The position numbers were made by a program, and so were the translations under genes. Shown one piece after another: positions 1 through 7,441 of a DNA stretch of 64,000 nucleotides (its first letter is position 1; each line of letters starts with the position of its first letter). The notes beneath the pieces are model-generated. The model worked only from the letters and a program-made list of their open reading frames with translations, searched no databases and was not told where the DNA came from. The stretch comes from Selenomonadaceae bacterium (lineage in GTDB: Bacteria; Bacillota; Negativicutes; Selenomonadales; Selenomonadaceae): NCBI GenBank assembly GCA_017527075.1, contig JAFXQM010000018.1:62001-126000 (forward strand). Reading direction: 5' to 3'.

Positions 1-684
1 TTCAAAGCCGACGCGATTGCCGCCGCCGTCCTCGACCAATACAAAACTCAGCTCGACGCCGCGCAGGCCGCATACGACGCCGCAGTTGCTCGGGCGCGCC
101 AAAGTCAAAACGCGCTCGAATACACGACGCTGACCGCCAACGCCGACGGAGTTATCTCGCTCGTGGCGGCTGAAGTCGGGCAGGTGGTTGCGGCGGGGCA
201 AAACGTTTTGACGCTCGTGCAGACCGATGAACTCGAAGTCGTCGTCGCCGTGCCCGAAAATAAAATTTCCTCCGTGCAAATCGGGCAACGCGTCACGATA
301 AATTTTTGGGCGACGGGGGAAATCGTCAGCGGCACTGTCCGCGAAATTTCTCCGATGGCTGATTCGGCGTCCAGAACTTTTACCGTGAAAATTTCCCTGC
401 CCGAAAGCTCCAACGTTCAGCTCGGCATGACCGCCAACGTTTCCACGCGCGAAATTTCTTCGGGCGCGATTATCCTGCCGCTCAGCGCGATTTATCAGAC
501 GGGCGACGCCGCTCAGGTTTGGCTCGTCGACGGCGGGAAAGTTTCGCTGAAAAAAATCGAAGTCACTTCCTTCGACGAAAACTCCGTTCAAGTTCACGGG
601 CTCAAGGCGGGCGATACGGTCGTGGTGGCGGGCGTCAACAAATTGCATGACGGGCAGGAAGTCAGGACGGGTGACGCGCGTTGA
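1..684 (+). CDS. RND efflux periplasmic adaptor subunit, 5'-truncated
   Basis: The frame is open from base 1 to the TGA at 682, so the N-terminus lies outside the window. The visible part (227 residues) begins in an Ala/Gln-rich coiled-coil hairpin, continues into the second half of a lipoyl-like domain (YTTLTANADGVIS, GQVVAAGQNV near residues 40-65), then beta-barrel and membrane-proximal domains. This is the HlyD/AcrA membrane-fusion layout. In the family the protein bridges an inner-membrane RND pump and an outer-membrane channel. It overlaps the pump gene by 4 bases, so the two are surely co-translated. No outer-membrane factor gene is visible here. Confidence 0.9.
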   Translation, partial: FKADAIAAAVLDQYKTQLDAAQAAYDAAVARARQSQNALEYTTLTANADGVISLVAAEVGQVVAAGQNVLTLVQTDELEVVVAVPENKISSVQIGQRVTINFWATGEIVSGTVREISPMADSASRTFTVKISLPESSNVQLGMTANVSTREISSGAIILPLSAIYQTGDAAQVWLVDGGKVSLKKIEVTSFDENSVQVHGLKAGDTVVVAGVNKLHDGQEVRTGDAR

Positions 685-3600
685 AAAATTTAACCGAACT
701 TTCTTTGAATCACCGACCGCTCGTCTGGTACTTCATCGTCGCGGCGTTCGTCGGCGGAATTTTTTCTTACTTCGGCCTCGGCAGAATGGAAGACCCGAAA
801 TTCGTCGTGCGCCAGATGATTGTCGCGGCTTATTGGCCGGGCGCGACCGCTGACGAAATGCAAACGCAAGTGACCGACAAGCTCGAAAAAAAATTGCAGG
901 ACATCCCGAACCTCGACAACTTGTGCAGTGAAACTCGCCCGAATTCGACGGTGATTTACGTTGAGCTCGACGATGAACTTTCGACCGATGAGATTCGCCC
1001 GACGTGGCGCGACGTTCGCAACTACTGCGCGGACATCAAAAGCGATTTGCCTGAAGGAGTTATGGGGCCTTTCTTCAACGACACTTACGACGAAGTTTTC
1101 GGCTCGATTTACGCGCTGACGGGCGACGGATTTTCTTATGAGGAGCTGCGGCAAAACGCGGAGGAAATTCGCCGCCTCATGCTCGGCGTCAAGGACGTAA
1201 AAAAAATTGAACTCGTCGGCGTGCAAAAAGAAATCGTTTACGTGGAGATGGAGCAGGCAAAACTTTCCGCGCTCGGCATCAGCCCGCAGACAATTTCCGA
1301 CACGCTCGCCGCGCAAAATTCAATGACGCCCGCGGGCATGGTTGAAACTTCAAGTGACAACGTTTACCTGCGCGTGACGGGAATTTTCGACGACGTGGAC
1401 GCGATTAAAAATCTGCCGATAAATGCCGGCGGAAAAATTTTCAGGCTCGCGGACATCGCAAAGGTTGAGCGGCGATTCGTCGACCCGCCCGAACCGAAAA
1501 TGTTTTTTGACGGCGCGCCCGCGATTGGAATTGCCGTGGCCATGGAGAGCGGCGGAAATATTTTGGAGCTCGGAAAAAATCTCGACAGCATGGCGGAGCA
1601 AATTCAATCGGAACTGCCGCTGGGCTTGGAGCTTCATGAAGTTTCAGACCAACCGCAAGTTGTCAAAGAATCAATCGGCGAGTTCGTGGAAACGCTCGTC
1701 CTGGCAATCGTCATCGTGCTGGCGGTGAGCTTCGCGAGTTTGGGATTAAGGACGGGCTTGGTCGTGGCGGGCTGCATTCCTCTGGTGCTCGCGGGGACGT
1801 TCTGCTTTATGTTCGTGCTCGGAATCGACTTGCACAAAGTTTCGCTCGGCTCGCTGATAATCGCGCTGGGTTTGCTCGTCGACGACGCGATAATCGCCGT
1901 GGAAATGATGAGCGTGCAACTGGAGCGCGGGCTGAGCAGATTCGACGCCGCCTGCCACGCCTTCAACGTCACGGCAAAACCGATGTTGACCGGCACGCTG
2001 ATAACTTGCGCGGGCTTCATTCCGGTTGCGTTCGCCAAAGGAATCGCCAGTGAATTTTGCCGCGACATGTTTTGGGTCGTGAGTATCGCGCTGATTTTGA
2101 GCTGGATTGTTTCAGTCATGGTCGCGCCGTTGTTTGGCACGTACATTATCCGCGTCGAGAAAAAATCGGAGGCGGAGCTTTACAACAGCCGCTTCTACAA
2201 AATTTTCCGTCGCGTGCTGGAAATTTTTTTGCGGCACAAAGTTTTTGTCTTGGGCGGGACGCTCGGAATCTTCGCGGCGACAATTTTTTCCGCGCAGTTC
2301 GTTCAGCAAGAATTTTTCCCGCCGTCGATTCGCCCCGAAATTTTGATTGAGCTGCGCCTGCCCGAAGGTTCCTCACTCGCCGCGACGCAGGCCGAGGCCG
2401 ACCGCTTTGCAAAATTTTTGGACGGCGAACGCGACGCGCTGAAAAATTTCGCGTATTACGTCGGGCAGGATACGCCGTGCTTTGTGCTGACGATTGCGCC
2501 GAAGACCGACGCCGACAATCTTGCGAAGTTCGTGGTCACCGCCGCCGAGGACACTCGCGACGATTTGATTAAAAATATTCGCCGGGAGCTGGAAGAAAAT
2601 TTTCCGCTCGTGCGCAGTAACATTCAGCTGATTCAGACGGGGCCGCCCGCCGATTATCCGATTATGTTGCGCGTGTCGGGCACAGACGTTGAAAAAGTTC
2701 AGCGGCTCGCCGAAGAAGTTGCCGACCGCGTTGCGCAAGATTCAAATGCCGCGGACGTTCACCTCAGCTGGAATGAAAAATCCAAGGTCGTGCGCGTTGA
2801 GCTTGACCAAGATAAACTTCGCGCGCTCGGAGTCTCAAGTCAAACGGTTAAGTCCATGCTTTACACGGAAGTCACGGGCGCGAAGGCCGCAGAATTTTAC
2901 ACGGGCGACAGGACGATTGACATTGTTTTGAGGCTCGACGCCGCCGACAGAAATAATCTCGCCGCGCTGAAAAATTTGCCGATATATCTGGGCGCGGCAG
3001 GTTACGTCCCGCTCGAACAGCTAGCGAAAATTTTTTACGACGCGGAGTACGGCTTGATTGAGCGAAGAAATCTTCAGCCGACAGTCACGGTGCAGGCGAA
3101 CATTCTTTCGGGCACGGCCAACGACGCGACGATTAAAGCACTTGCGGCGACGGAAGACTTACAAAAAAATTTACCGCTCGGCTACTCAATCGAGGCGGAA
3201 GGCGACCTGGAAGAGAGCGACAAATCGACGGGGCATCTCGTCAAAATGCTGCCGCTGGTGGTGTTCATCATCATGACGCTGCTGATGTTCCAACTCAACG
3301 ACGCCAAGGCAATGATTTTAACTTTGCTGACCGCGCCGCTCGGATTAATCGGAGTAATCTTCGCGCTGATAATTTTGTCGAAACCGCTGGGATTCGTGGC
3401 GGAGCTGGGAGTAATCGCGCTGAGCGGAATGATAATTCGCAACTCGGTGATTTTGATTGACCAGATTCAACAGCACATGCGCGCGGGCGAAAATTTCCAC
3501 GACGCGATAATCGACTCGGCGGTTTTGCGTTTCCGCCCGATAATGCTGACGGCGGCGGCGGCGATACTCGGAATGTTGCCGCTGATGGTCAGTGCCTTCT

Positions 3601-3716
3601 GGGGACCGATGGCGGTGGCAATCGCGGGCGGGCTCTTGGTCGCCACGGTTTTAACTTTGCTCGTCTTGCCCGTCATGTACGCGGCGGCTTATCAAAAAAT
3701 TTTAACCAAGGTATAA
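681..3716 (+). CDS. RND efflux transporter permease (HAE1/AcrB-like)
   Basis: A 1011-residue protein starting at TTG 681, which overlaps the TGA of the adaptor. It shows the AcrB plan: TM1 (about residues 10-30), a large periplasmic porter loop, a TM cluster, a second periplasmic loop and C-terminal TMs. The TM4 proton-relay pair is present (GLLVDDAIIAVEMM, Asp about 400/401). At the position of the conserved AcrB Lys940 the sequence reads SGMIIRNSVILID, with Arg (about residue 918). It should export drugs or other amphiphiles using proton motive force together with the upstream adaptor. The substrate cannot be read from sequence. Confidence 0.93.
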   Translation: MKNLTELSLNHRPLVWYFIVAAFVGGIFSYFGLGRMEDPKFVVRQMIVAAYWPGATADEMQTQVTDKLEKKLQDIPNLDNLCSETRPNSTVIYVELDDELSTDEIRPTWRDVRNYCADIKSDLPEGVMGPFFNDTYDEVFGSIYALTGDGFSYEELRQNAEEIRRLMLGVKDVKKIELVGVQKEIVYVEMEQAKLSALGISPQTISDTLAAQNSMTPAGMVETSSDNVYLRVTGIFDDVDAIKNLPINAGGKIFRLADIAKVERRFVDPPEPKMFFDGAPAIGIAVAMESGGNILELGKNLDSMAEQIQSELPLGLELHEVSDQPQVVKESIGEFVETLVLAIVIVLAVSFASLGLRTGLVVAGCIPLVLAGTFCFMFVLGIDLHKVSLGSLIIALGLLVDDAIIAVEMMSVQLERGLSRFDAACHAFNVTAKPMLTGTLITCAGFIPVAFAKGIASEFCRDMFWVVSIALILSWIVSVMVAPLFGTYIIRVEKKSEAELYNSRFYKIFRRVLEIFLRHKVFVLGGTLGIFAATIFSAQFVQQEFFPPSIRPEILIELRLPEGSSLAATQAEADRFAKFLDGERDALKNFAYYVGQDTPCFVLTIAPKTDADNLAKFVVTAAEDTRDDLIKNIRRELEENFPLVRSNIQLIQTGPPADYPIMLRVSGTDVEKVQRLAEEVADRVAQDSNAADVHLSWNEKSKVVRVELDQDKLRALGVSSQTVKSMLYTEVTGAKAAEFYTGDRTIDIVLRLDAADRNNLAALKNLPIYLGAAGYVPLEQLAKIFYDAEYGLIERRNLQPTVTVQANILSGTANDATIKALAATEDLQKNLPLGYSIEAEGDLEESDKSTGHLVKMLPLVVFIIMTLLMFQLNDAKAMILTLLTAPLGLIGVIFALIILSKPLGFVAELGVIALSGMIIRNSVILIDQIQQHMRAGENFHDAIIDSAVLRFRPIMLTAAAAILGMLPLMVSAFWGPMAVAIAGGLLVATVLTLLVLPVMYAAAYQKILTKV

Positions 3717-3717
3717 T
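3689..3717 (+). promoter_or_regulatory. Predicted sigma70-type promoter for the double-glycine peptide
   Basis: TTATCA (3689-3694), a 17-base spacer and a perfect TATAAT (3712-3717). It overlaps the end of the RND gene and would give a 5' UTR of about 80 bases before the peptide start at 3803. Prediction from consensus match only. Confidence 0.5.
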
Positions 3718-3802
3718 CCGCTCGCGGTAATGAATTCAATCTCCGTTCGTATAAGGGACAAAGAAAAAAATTACAACCAAAACAAAAGGAGATTGATGAA
3801 AA

Positions 3803-3949
3803 ATGTTGGGAGCAAAAGAATTTAATGCGAAATTTGGGAGTGACGTGGCATTCAGTAATAATTACGACCTGCTCAGCGAAAATGATTTGGAAAATGTCGT
3901 CGGCGGGTTGGCGGTTGCGTATATTTTTCCTTACGTTAACCCGTTGTGA
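3803..3949 (+). CDS. Short double-glycine leader peptide (bacteriocin- or pheromone-like), 48 aa
   Basis: A 48-codon ORF. The leader ends LLSENDLENVVGG, matching the consensus LSxxELxxVxGG recognised by C39-peptidase ABC exporters. Cleavage after GG (residues 34-35) would release a hydrophobic 13-residue core, LAVAYIFPYVNPL, without cysteine. An AAAGGAG lies at 3785-3791. The nearer ATG at 3796 opens only a 9-codon ORF, so 3803 is the sensible start despite wide spacing, and stop codons directly precede it in frame. It has its own predicted promoter and terminator. No C39 peptidase, immunity gene or modification enzyme is in the window, so function (antimicrobial, signal) is inferred from the leader alone. 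Confidence 0.6.
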   Translation: MLGAKEFNAKFGSDVAFSNNYDLLSENDLENVVGGLAVAYIFPYVNPL

Positions 3950-3955
3950 GAGTTA

Positions 3956-3988
3956 AAAAATCCTTCGGCAAATGTCGGAGGATTTTTT
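3956..3988 (+). terminator. Rho-independent terminator after the double-glycine peptide
   Basis: Stem AAAAATCCTTCGGC pairs with GTCGGAGGATTTTT (two G-U pairs) around an AAAT loop and ends in a T run, 7 bases after the peptide stop. It isolates the peptide as a single-gene transcript. Confidence 0.7.
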
Positions 3989-4059
3989 CATTGGCAGGAG
4001 GAAAATTTTTTGCTAAAATCAATTCAGATTTTCGACGTGCGTTAAAGGAGATGGTTCTA

Positions 4060-4371
4060 TTGGAAAATTTCAGCGTGGCGATAAGTTTCAAAGGCAGTCT
4101 CGGCTGGGTTGAGTATGATGAGGCGGATAAAAAAGTTTTGGTGAATTTGGGCGACGACGAGGGCAGGACGCTTGCCGAAAAATTTTTGACGACGCCGCAC
4201 GAGATTAAAATTCCGCACGAAACTCTTTTGGACTTCACGACGGAGAAGCTCGACCCGAACGAGAGCGCGGAGAATTTGAAAATCGTTTTGACGCGGCTGT
4301 GGGAGGCGACGGGCGTTCACGTCGATTGGAGCCGCCCCGTCGATTACGTCAAAGCTCACCCGCACTATTAG
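4060..4371 (+). CDS. Conserved-looking protein of unknown function, 103 aa
   Basis: Start chosen at TTG 4060, nine bases after AAAGGAG (4044-4050). The ATG at 4051 abuts the ribosome site and is unlikely. The protein is acidic and soluble, without membrane segment, signal peptide or cysteine (MENFSVAISFKGSLGWVEYD..., ending RPVDYVKAHPHY). I recognise no family. The stop codon TAG at 4369 is itself the first unit of a TTAG heptamer array. Codon use resembles its neighbours, so it looks native. Confidence 0.6.
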   Translation: MENFSVAISFKGSLGWVEYDEADKKVLVNLGDDEGRTLAEKFLTTPHEIKIPHETLLDFTTEKLDPNESAENLKIVLTRLWEATGVHVDWSRPVDYVKAHPHY

Positions 4372-4417
4372 GAGTTAGGGGTTAGGAGTTAGGAGTTTTC
4401 TAACAGCTAACAGCTAA
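4368..4417. repeat. TTAG-based heptamer array at a stop codon
   Basis: Four or five direct TTAGGAG/TTAGGGG heptamers (4368-4393) followed by CTAACAGCTAACAGCTAA (4400-4417). The two halves are partly complementary (TTAG with CTAA every 7 bases), so they could fold as an interrupted hairpin. The same motif family recurs near 39420, 54461, 58380, 59105, 59978 and 63464. Confidence 0.7.
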
Positions 4418-4447
4418 TCTCTTGTCCCTTAAGAGGAGGTTTTCATC

Positions 4448-4657
4448 ATGGCGACCTACGACAGCTGTCCGCGCTGCGGGCGCACCGACTTCGGAGAGAT
4501 TCTCGAATGCAAACGCTGCAGTCTGATTTTCTGCGCCAAGTGCACGGGCAAACGCTCGCTGCCCGACGGCACTCGCTACGAATGCTGCCCACGTTGCGGC
4601 GCGGAGATTGACGAGGACGAAGACACCGTTCACGTCATCGCCAAACAAAAACGTTGA
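4448..4657 (+). CDS. Small zinc-ribbon protein, 69 aa
   Basis: Good ribosome site (AGAGGAGG) before ATG 4448. The sequence holds four CxxC pairs: SCPRCG, ECKRCS, FCAKC and CCPRCG, followed by an acidic tail EIDEDEDTV. Eight cysteines imply two zinc ribbons or one treble-clef-like pair. Such proteins are usually small nucleic-acid or protein binders, but the role is unknown here. The last 21 codons plus stop are repeated 99 bases downstream in the same frame (4694-4759), so read-through of the TGA would add a second acidic tail. Confidence 0.75.
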   Translation: MATYDSCPRCGRTDFGEILECKRCSLIFCAKCTGKRSLPDGTRYECCPRCGAEIDEDEDTVHVIAKQKR

Positions 4658-4759
4658 GGAAAAATTTTTTGGCGACGGGCGACGGCTGCTCTCTGCGGCG
4701 CGGAGATTGATGAGGACGAAGACACCGTTCACGTCATCACCAAACAAAAACGTTGAGGA
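4595..4759 (+). repeat. Direct duplication of the zinc-ribbon gene 3' end
   Basis: A 66-bp segment (4595-4660, last 21 codons plus stop) recurs at 4694-4759 with two substitutions, offset by exactly 99 bases (33 codons). The 33-base spacer keeps the frame open. The downstream copy lies directly before the ribosome site of the next gene. Confidence 0.9.
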
Positions 4760-4768
4760 GGAATTTTC

Positions 4769-5359
4769 ATGGCAAATAAGATTTACGCGTTCCTCGGTCC
4801 GCACACTTCCGGCAAATCGACGATGGTCACTCAGCTCATGTCCATGGGCATTCATTACATTCCGACCGTCACCACTCGCGTCTTCGACGACCGTTACGCC
4901 TACAAGCGCAAAATTTATCAGACGGTCAAGGGCGACAAGTACAAGCAGGAGAAAGAACGATTCATCGTCGACAACAGCTATCAGGCTCACTCCTACGGCT
5001 TGCGCAAATCCGAAGTGCTCGACGCTTACAAAAATCACAAAGTCAGCGTCACGATTATGCACGACGTTGCCGGCATCAAACAGCTGCAGAAATTTATCAA
5101 CCAAGACCTCGTGACGATTTTCCTGATGATTGACGACGAAGTTTTTGTCGACAGGATGTTGCGCGCGGGCTGCTCGAATGACGAGATAAGATATTACGTG
5201 GAGACCGCCGACGAAACGGGCGAGTTTGAACATTGGCGCGACGTTGATTTTGTCGTGAAGAACACTTCGACGGCGCGCGTTGCCCTCGAACAGATTTTGG
5301 CGATAATGGGGCTGGTCACGCTCGTGCCGCAAGCAGACTTCGATAACCTCGTCAAATAA
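4769..5359 (+). CDS. P-loop protein, guanylate kinase-like
   Basis: ATG 4769 follows GAGGAGG at good spacing. The 196-residue protein opens MANKIYAFLGPHTSGKSTMV, a Walker A (GPHTSGKST, residues 10-18). It then has PTVTTR and a D-rich region like the GMP-binding part of guanylate kinases (typical kinases read TTRxPRxGE, here TTRVFDDRYA). Family membership suggests a nucleoside monophosphate kinase fold. The altered nucleotide-monophosphate site means the substrate may not be GMP. It sits in a run of small unknown genes. Confidence 0.65.
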   Translation: MANKIYAFLGPHTSGKSTMVTQLMSMGIHYIPTVTTRVFDDRYAYKRKIYQTVKGDKYKQEKERFIVDNSYQAHSYGLRKSEVLDAYKNHKVSVTIMHDVAGIKQLQKFINQDLVTIFLMIDDEVFVDRMLRAGCSNDEIRYYVETADETGEFEHWRDVDFVVKNTSTARVALEQILAIMGLVTLVPQADFDNLVK

Positions 5360-5400
5360 ATTTCGCCTGCCCTTGAACTGCGCCGCCGCTCAAAATTAAC

Positions 5401-5429
5401 TTGCTTGAACAAAAGTTTTCGTTTAGAAT
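5401..5429 (+). promoter_or_regulatory. Predicted promoter for the 5463/5820 gene pair
   Basis: TTGCTT (5401-5406), 17-base spacer, TAGAAT (5424-5429). It lies in a 103-base gap after the guanylate-kinase-like gene and about 35 bases before the ribosome site GGGAGG of the next gene. Confidence 0.5.
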
Positions 5430-5462
5430 AAGCGCGCAGTTTCAAATTGGGAGGTTGATAAA

Positions 5463-5804
5463 ATGATTCCTGCTTTACTTGCATTGGGAGTTGTCGGTTA
5501 TCTGGCTTATACGAAATGGGACGAGATTGAAGGCTGGCTGAAAGATTTCTTGCCGAAACTCCAAGACGCCCTTAAAGAGGCGGGCATTGTCGATTATGCG
5601 GCGAAACTTTTTGCCAGTGTCGAAGGCAATGTCATGCGTCTCGTTCACCGCCTCTATTACAAAGAAAACGGCAAATGGGTCGAAAAGACCACCGTCCGCG
5701 AGATTGACGAATCCGAGGTGCCTGCCTGGGCGAAGGAAGGCTTGTCTGCCAAGGAAAGCGACGTTGGTGCCCGTTACGAGAAAGAACTTGAGCTGACTGT
5801 TTGA
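5463..5804 (+). CDS. Small membrane-anchored protein of unknown function, 113 aa
   Basis: Starts MIPALLALGVVGYLAYTKW, one N-terminal transmembrane helix, then an amphipathic stretch and a beta-like domain containing RLYYKENGKWVEK and a Trp-containing SEVPAWAKEG. Ribosome site GGGAGG precedes ATG 5463. It is 15 bases upstream of a second protein (5820) with the same local pattern (EMYFQDEEGKWHK), so the two may be diverged paralogues forming one operon. No family recognised. Confidence 0.55.
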   Translation: MIPALLALGVVGYLAYTKWDEIEGWLKDFLPKLQDALKEAGIVDYAAKLFASVEGNVMRLVHRLYYKENGKWVEKTTVREIDESEVPAWAKEGLSAKESDVGARYEKELELTV

Positions 5805-5819
5805 GCGAGGTGAATTGAA

Positions 5820-6335
5820 ATGGCTTTGGAAAATAAAATTGAGAAGGTCGCCGAGTTTGTCGAAGCGGCAAAAAATTTCTTTGTTGACTTGTTCCGCCCC
5901 GACATGACGCTCGAAAAAATTTCCGACGTCGTCTCGCCGCGCCTCGATGACACGATAAAAAAATATGAGGCTCGCGGGCTCAAATACAGCGCGGGCAAGT
6001 TCAGCATAAAGTACGCCGACGAAAAACATTTCCAGCTCGAATTCGAAATGTATTTCCAAGACGAAGAGGGCAAGTGGCACAAGTGCGCAAACGAAAGCGA
6101 ACCGCGCGATTACACTCTCTTGGAGGCCGGAGCATGGAAGACGATTCAAGCTTTGAAGGTCATCACGTTCCCGATTGAAAAGCCCAAGGCAGAAGGCGGC
6201 GAAGTCCTCCAAAAGGATACCAAGCTCGAAGAGTACCGCGAAGCCCTGGCCGCCCCCGCCGACACGATTGACTTGGGGAAACCCGCTCAGCCTGCGACGG
6301 AATCCGTAACCGCCGCCGAGCCTGAAAAAAAATAA
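5820..6335 (+). CDS. Protein of unknown function, 171 aa, paired with 5463-5804
   Basis: ATG 5820 follows GCGAGGTG. There is no signal peptide. An N-terminal helical part (EKVAEFVEAAKNFFVDLF) leads to a domain with FQLEFEMYFQDEEGKWHKC and a long Ala/Pro/Glu-rich C-terminal tail (after about residue 135, ending AAEPEKK) that is probably disordered. The YxxxxGKW segment resembles the upstream neighbour. The two genes share a predicted promoter (5401) and terminator (6363), so they likely act together. Function unknown. Confidence 0.55.
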   Translation: MALENKIEKVAEFVEAAKNFFVDLFRPDMTLEKISDVVSPRLDDTIKKYEARGLKYSAGKFSIKYADEKHFQLEFEMYFQDEEGKWHKCANESEPRDYTLLEAGAWKTIQALKVITFPIEKPKAEGGEVLQKDTKLEEYREALAAPADTIDLGKPAQPATESVTAAEPEKK

Positions 6336-6362
6336 TTCACCATTCCAAAAGCAAATCATCTG

Positions 6363-6397
6363 AGGTGTTGAGTTTTTCTCAGCACCTTTGTTGTTCA
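6363..6397 (+). terminator. Rho-independent terminator
   Basis: Ten-bp stem AGGTGTTGAG / CTCAGCACCT with a TTTTT loop and a TTTGTTGTT tail, 27 bases after the stop of the 171-aa gene. Confidence 0.75.
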
Positions 6398-6413
6398 AAA
6401 AGGGAGGCACCGC

Positions 6414-7355
6414 ATGACCCGCTACGACAAATTTAATTTCGTTTTCTTCTTGAATCCCGCTTGCGATTACTACAAGTTCATGTTCTACAACGCCTTCGCC
6501 CTGAGCAACGTCCGATTCATTGATTTGGGAACTGCGGACGCGGACGGCGGGACATCTCTTGCCTTCAGACCCTATCGCCCCGTGAACAACCCCGCCGCTT
6601 TTATCCGAGGTTTCGACGTGAACGCGCCGCAAGCTTTTGCTCAAGATTTCCCGACGGATGACCCAATTGTATTTTTCTTTTGGGCGAACGAATATAATCT
6701 CTTCCGCTCCTTCGATTTTTTCAATTTCCTGAGGAGCAATTATCCCGAATGCAAAATGGTTTGCTGGCTCACCAATCCGATTCAATATTACAAGTAGCTC
6801 GGAATGTTCCGCGACAAAGCCGACACGTATGAAATTCTTTCCGCGTTCGACTGTGTGCTCACTTACAATCAAGTTGACGCCATGGATTACGGAATGAATC
6901 ATTTTGACATGCCTTATTCCGTTCTGCCGTTCGAGCAGCCCGAACAAAGCGTCGATATTTTTTTCGTCGGTCGCCCGAAAGACAGATTGGAAAAAATTTT
7001 GCGAGCGTATGAAACTTTCAAGGCGCGAGGTTTCGTCTGCGAATTTTTTATCAACGATTTGCCCGCGCCGCCCTCGATTAAAGCTGACGCTTTGCACTTT
7101 AATGAATACCTGCCTTACGCTGAAGTCTTGGAGCACGTTTTGCGTTCGCGAGCGGTCTTGGACATCGCGCAACGAGGAACTTACGGTTTGACTCCGCGTT
7201 ATTTTGAGTCGCTGGCTTACGACAAAATTTTTATCACGGACTGTCCCTTCTATCGGCAGGAGCGATTTACTTCGCCGAAACTTTTTTTAATCGACAGAAG
7301 CCTTGAGCTTGACAGAAAAAAATTTATGGCGGCGTCGAAGCTGACGAATAACTAA
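6414..7355 (+). pseudogene. Glycosyltransferase (CgeB/group 1-like), interrupted by an in-frame amber codon
   Basis: Ribosome site GGGAGG precedes ATG 6414. The frame runs 127 codons (ending LTNPIQYYK), meets TAG at 6795-6797, then continues in the same frame for about 185 codons without other damage (LGMFRDKADTYEILSAFDCV...). The C-terminal part has the nucleotide-sugar-binding look of CgeB/GT-B enzymes (RGTYGLTPRYFESLAYDK, FITDCP). One AAG/CAG-to-TAG change would restore a 313-residue enzyme. It may be a recent pseudogene, an assembly error, or translated by suppression. An internal start at 6813 would give only the C-terminal half. The downstream aminotransferase fits a surface-glycan locus. 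Confidence 0.7.
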
Positions 7356-7441
7356 CGCAACGAATATTCGCCGCTGCGCCTGATAACTTTTTTGGAGTCT
7401 GTTCTTAACGCGTAAATTTTTTTTTGGAAGGAGCTTTGCTG

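Noticed and set aside
690..1316. Long antisense ORFs opposite real genes (here opposite the RND pump; similarly opposite leuA, GH84 and dxs)
   Set aside because: They are shadows of GC-biased third positions, lack ribosome sites and show low-complexity Arg/His/Val-rich translations.
1..3949. RND pump as the exporter of the neighbouring double-glycine peptide
   Set aside because: Double-glycine leaders are cut by C39-peptidase ABC exporters; an RND pump has no peptidase. Adjacent position alone is not evidence, and the peptide has its own promoter.
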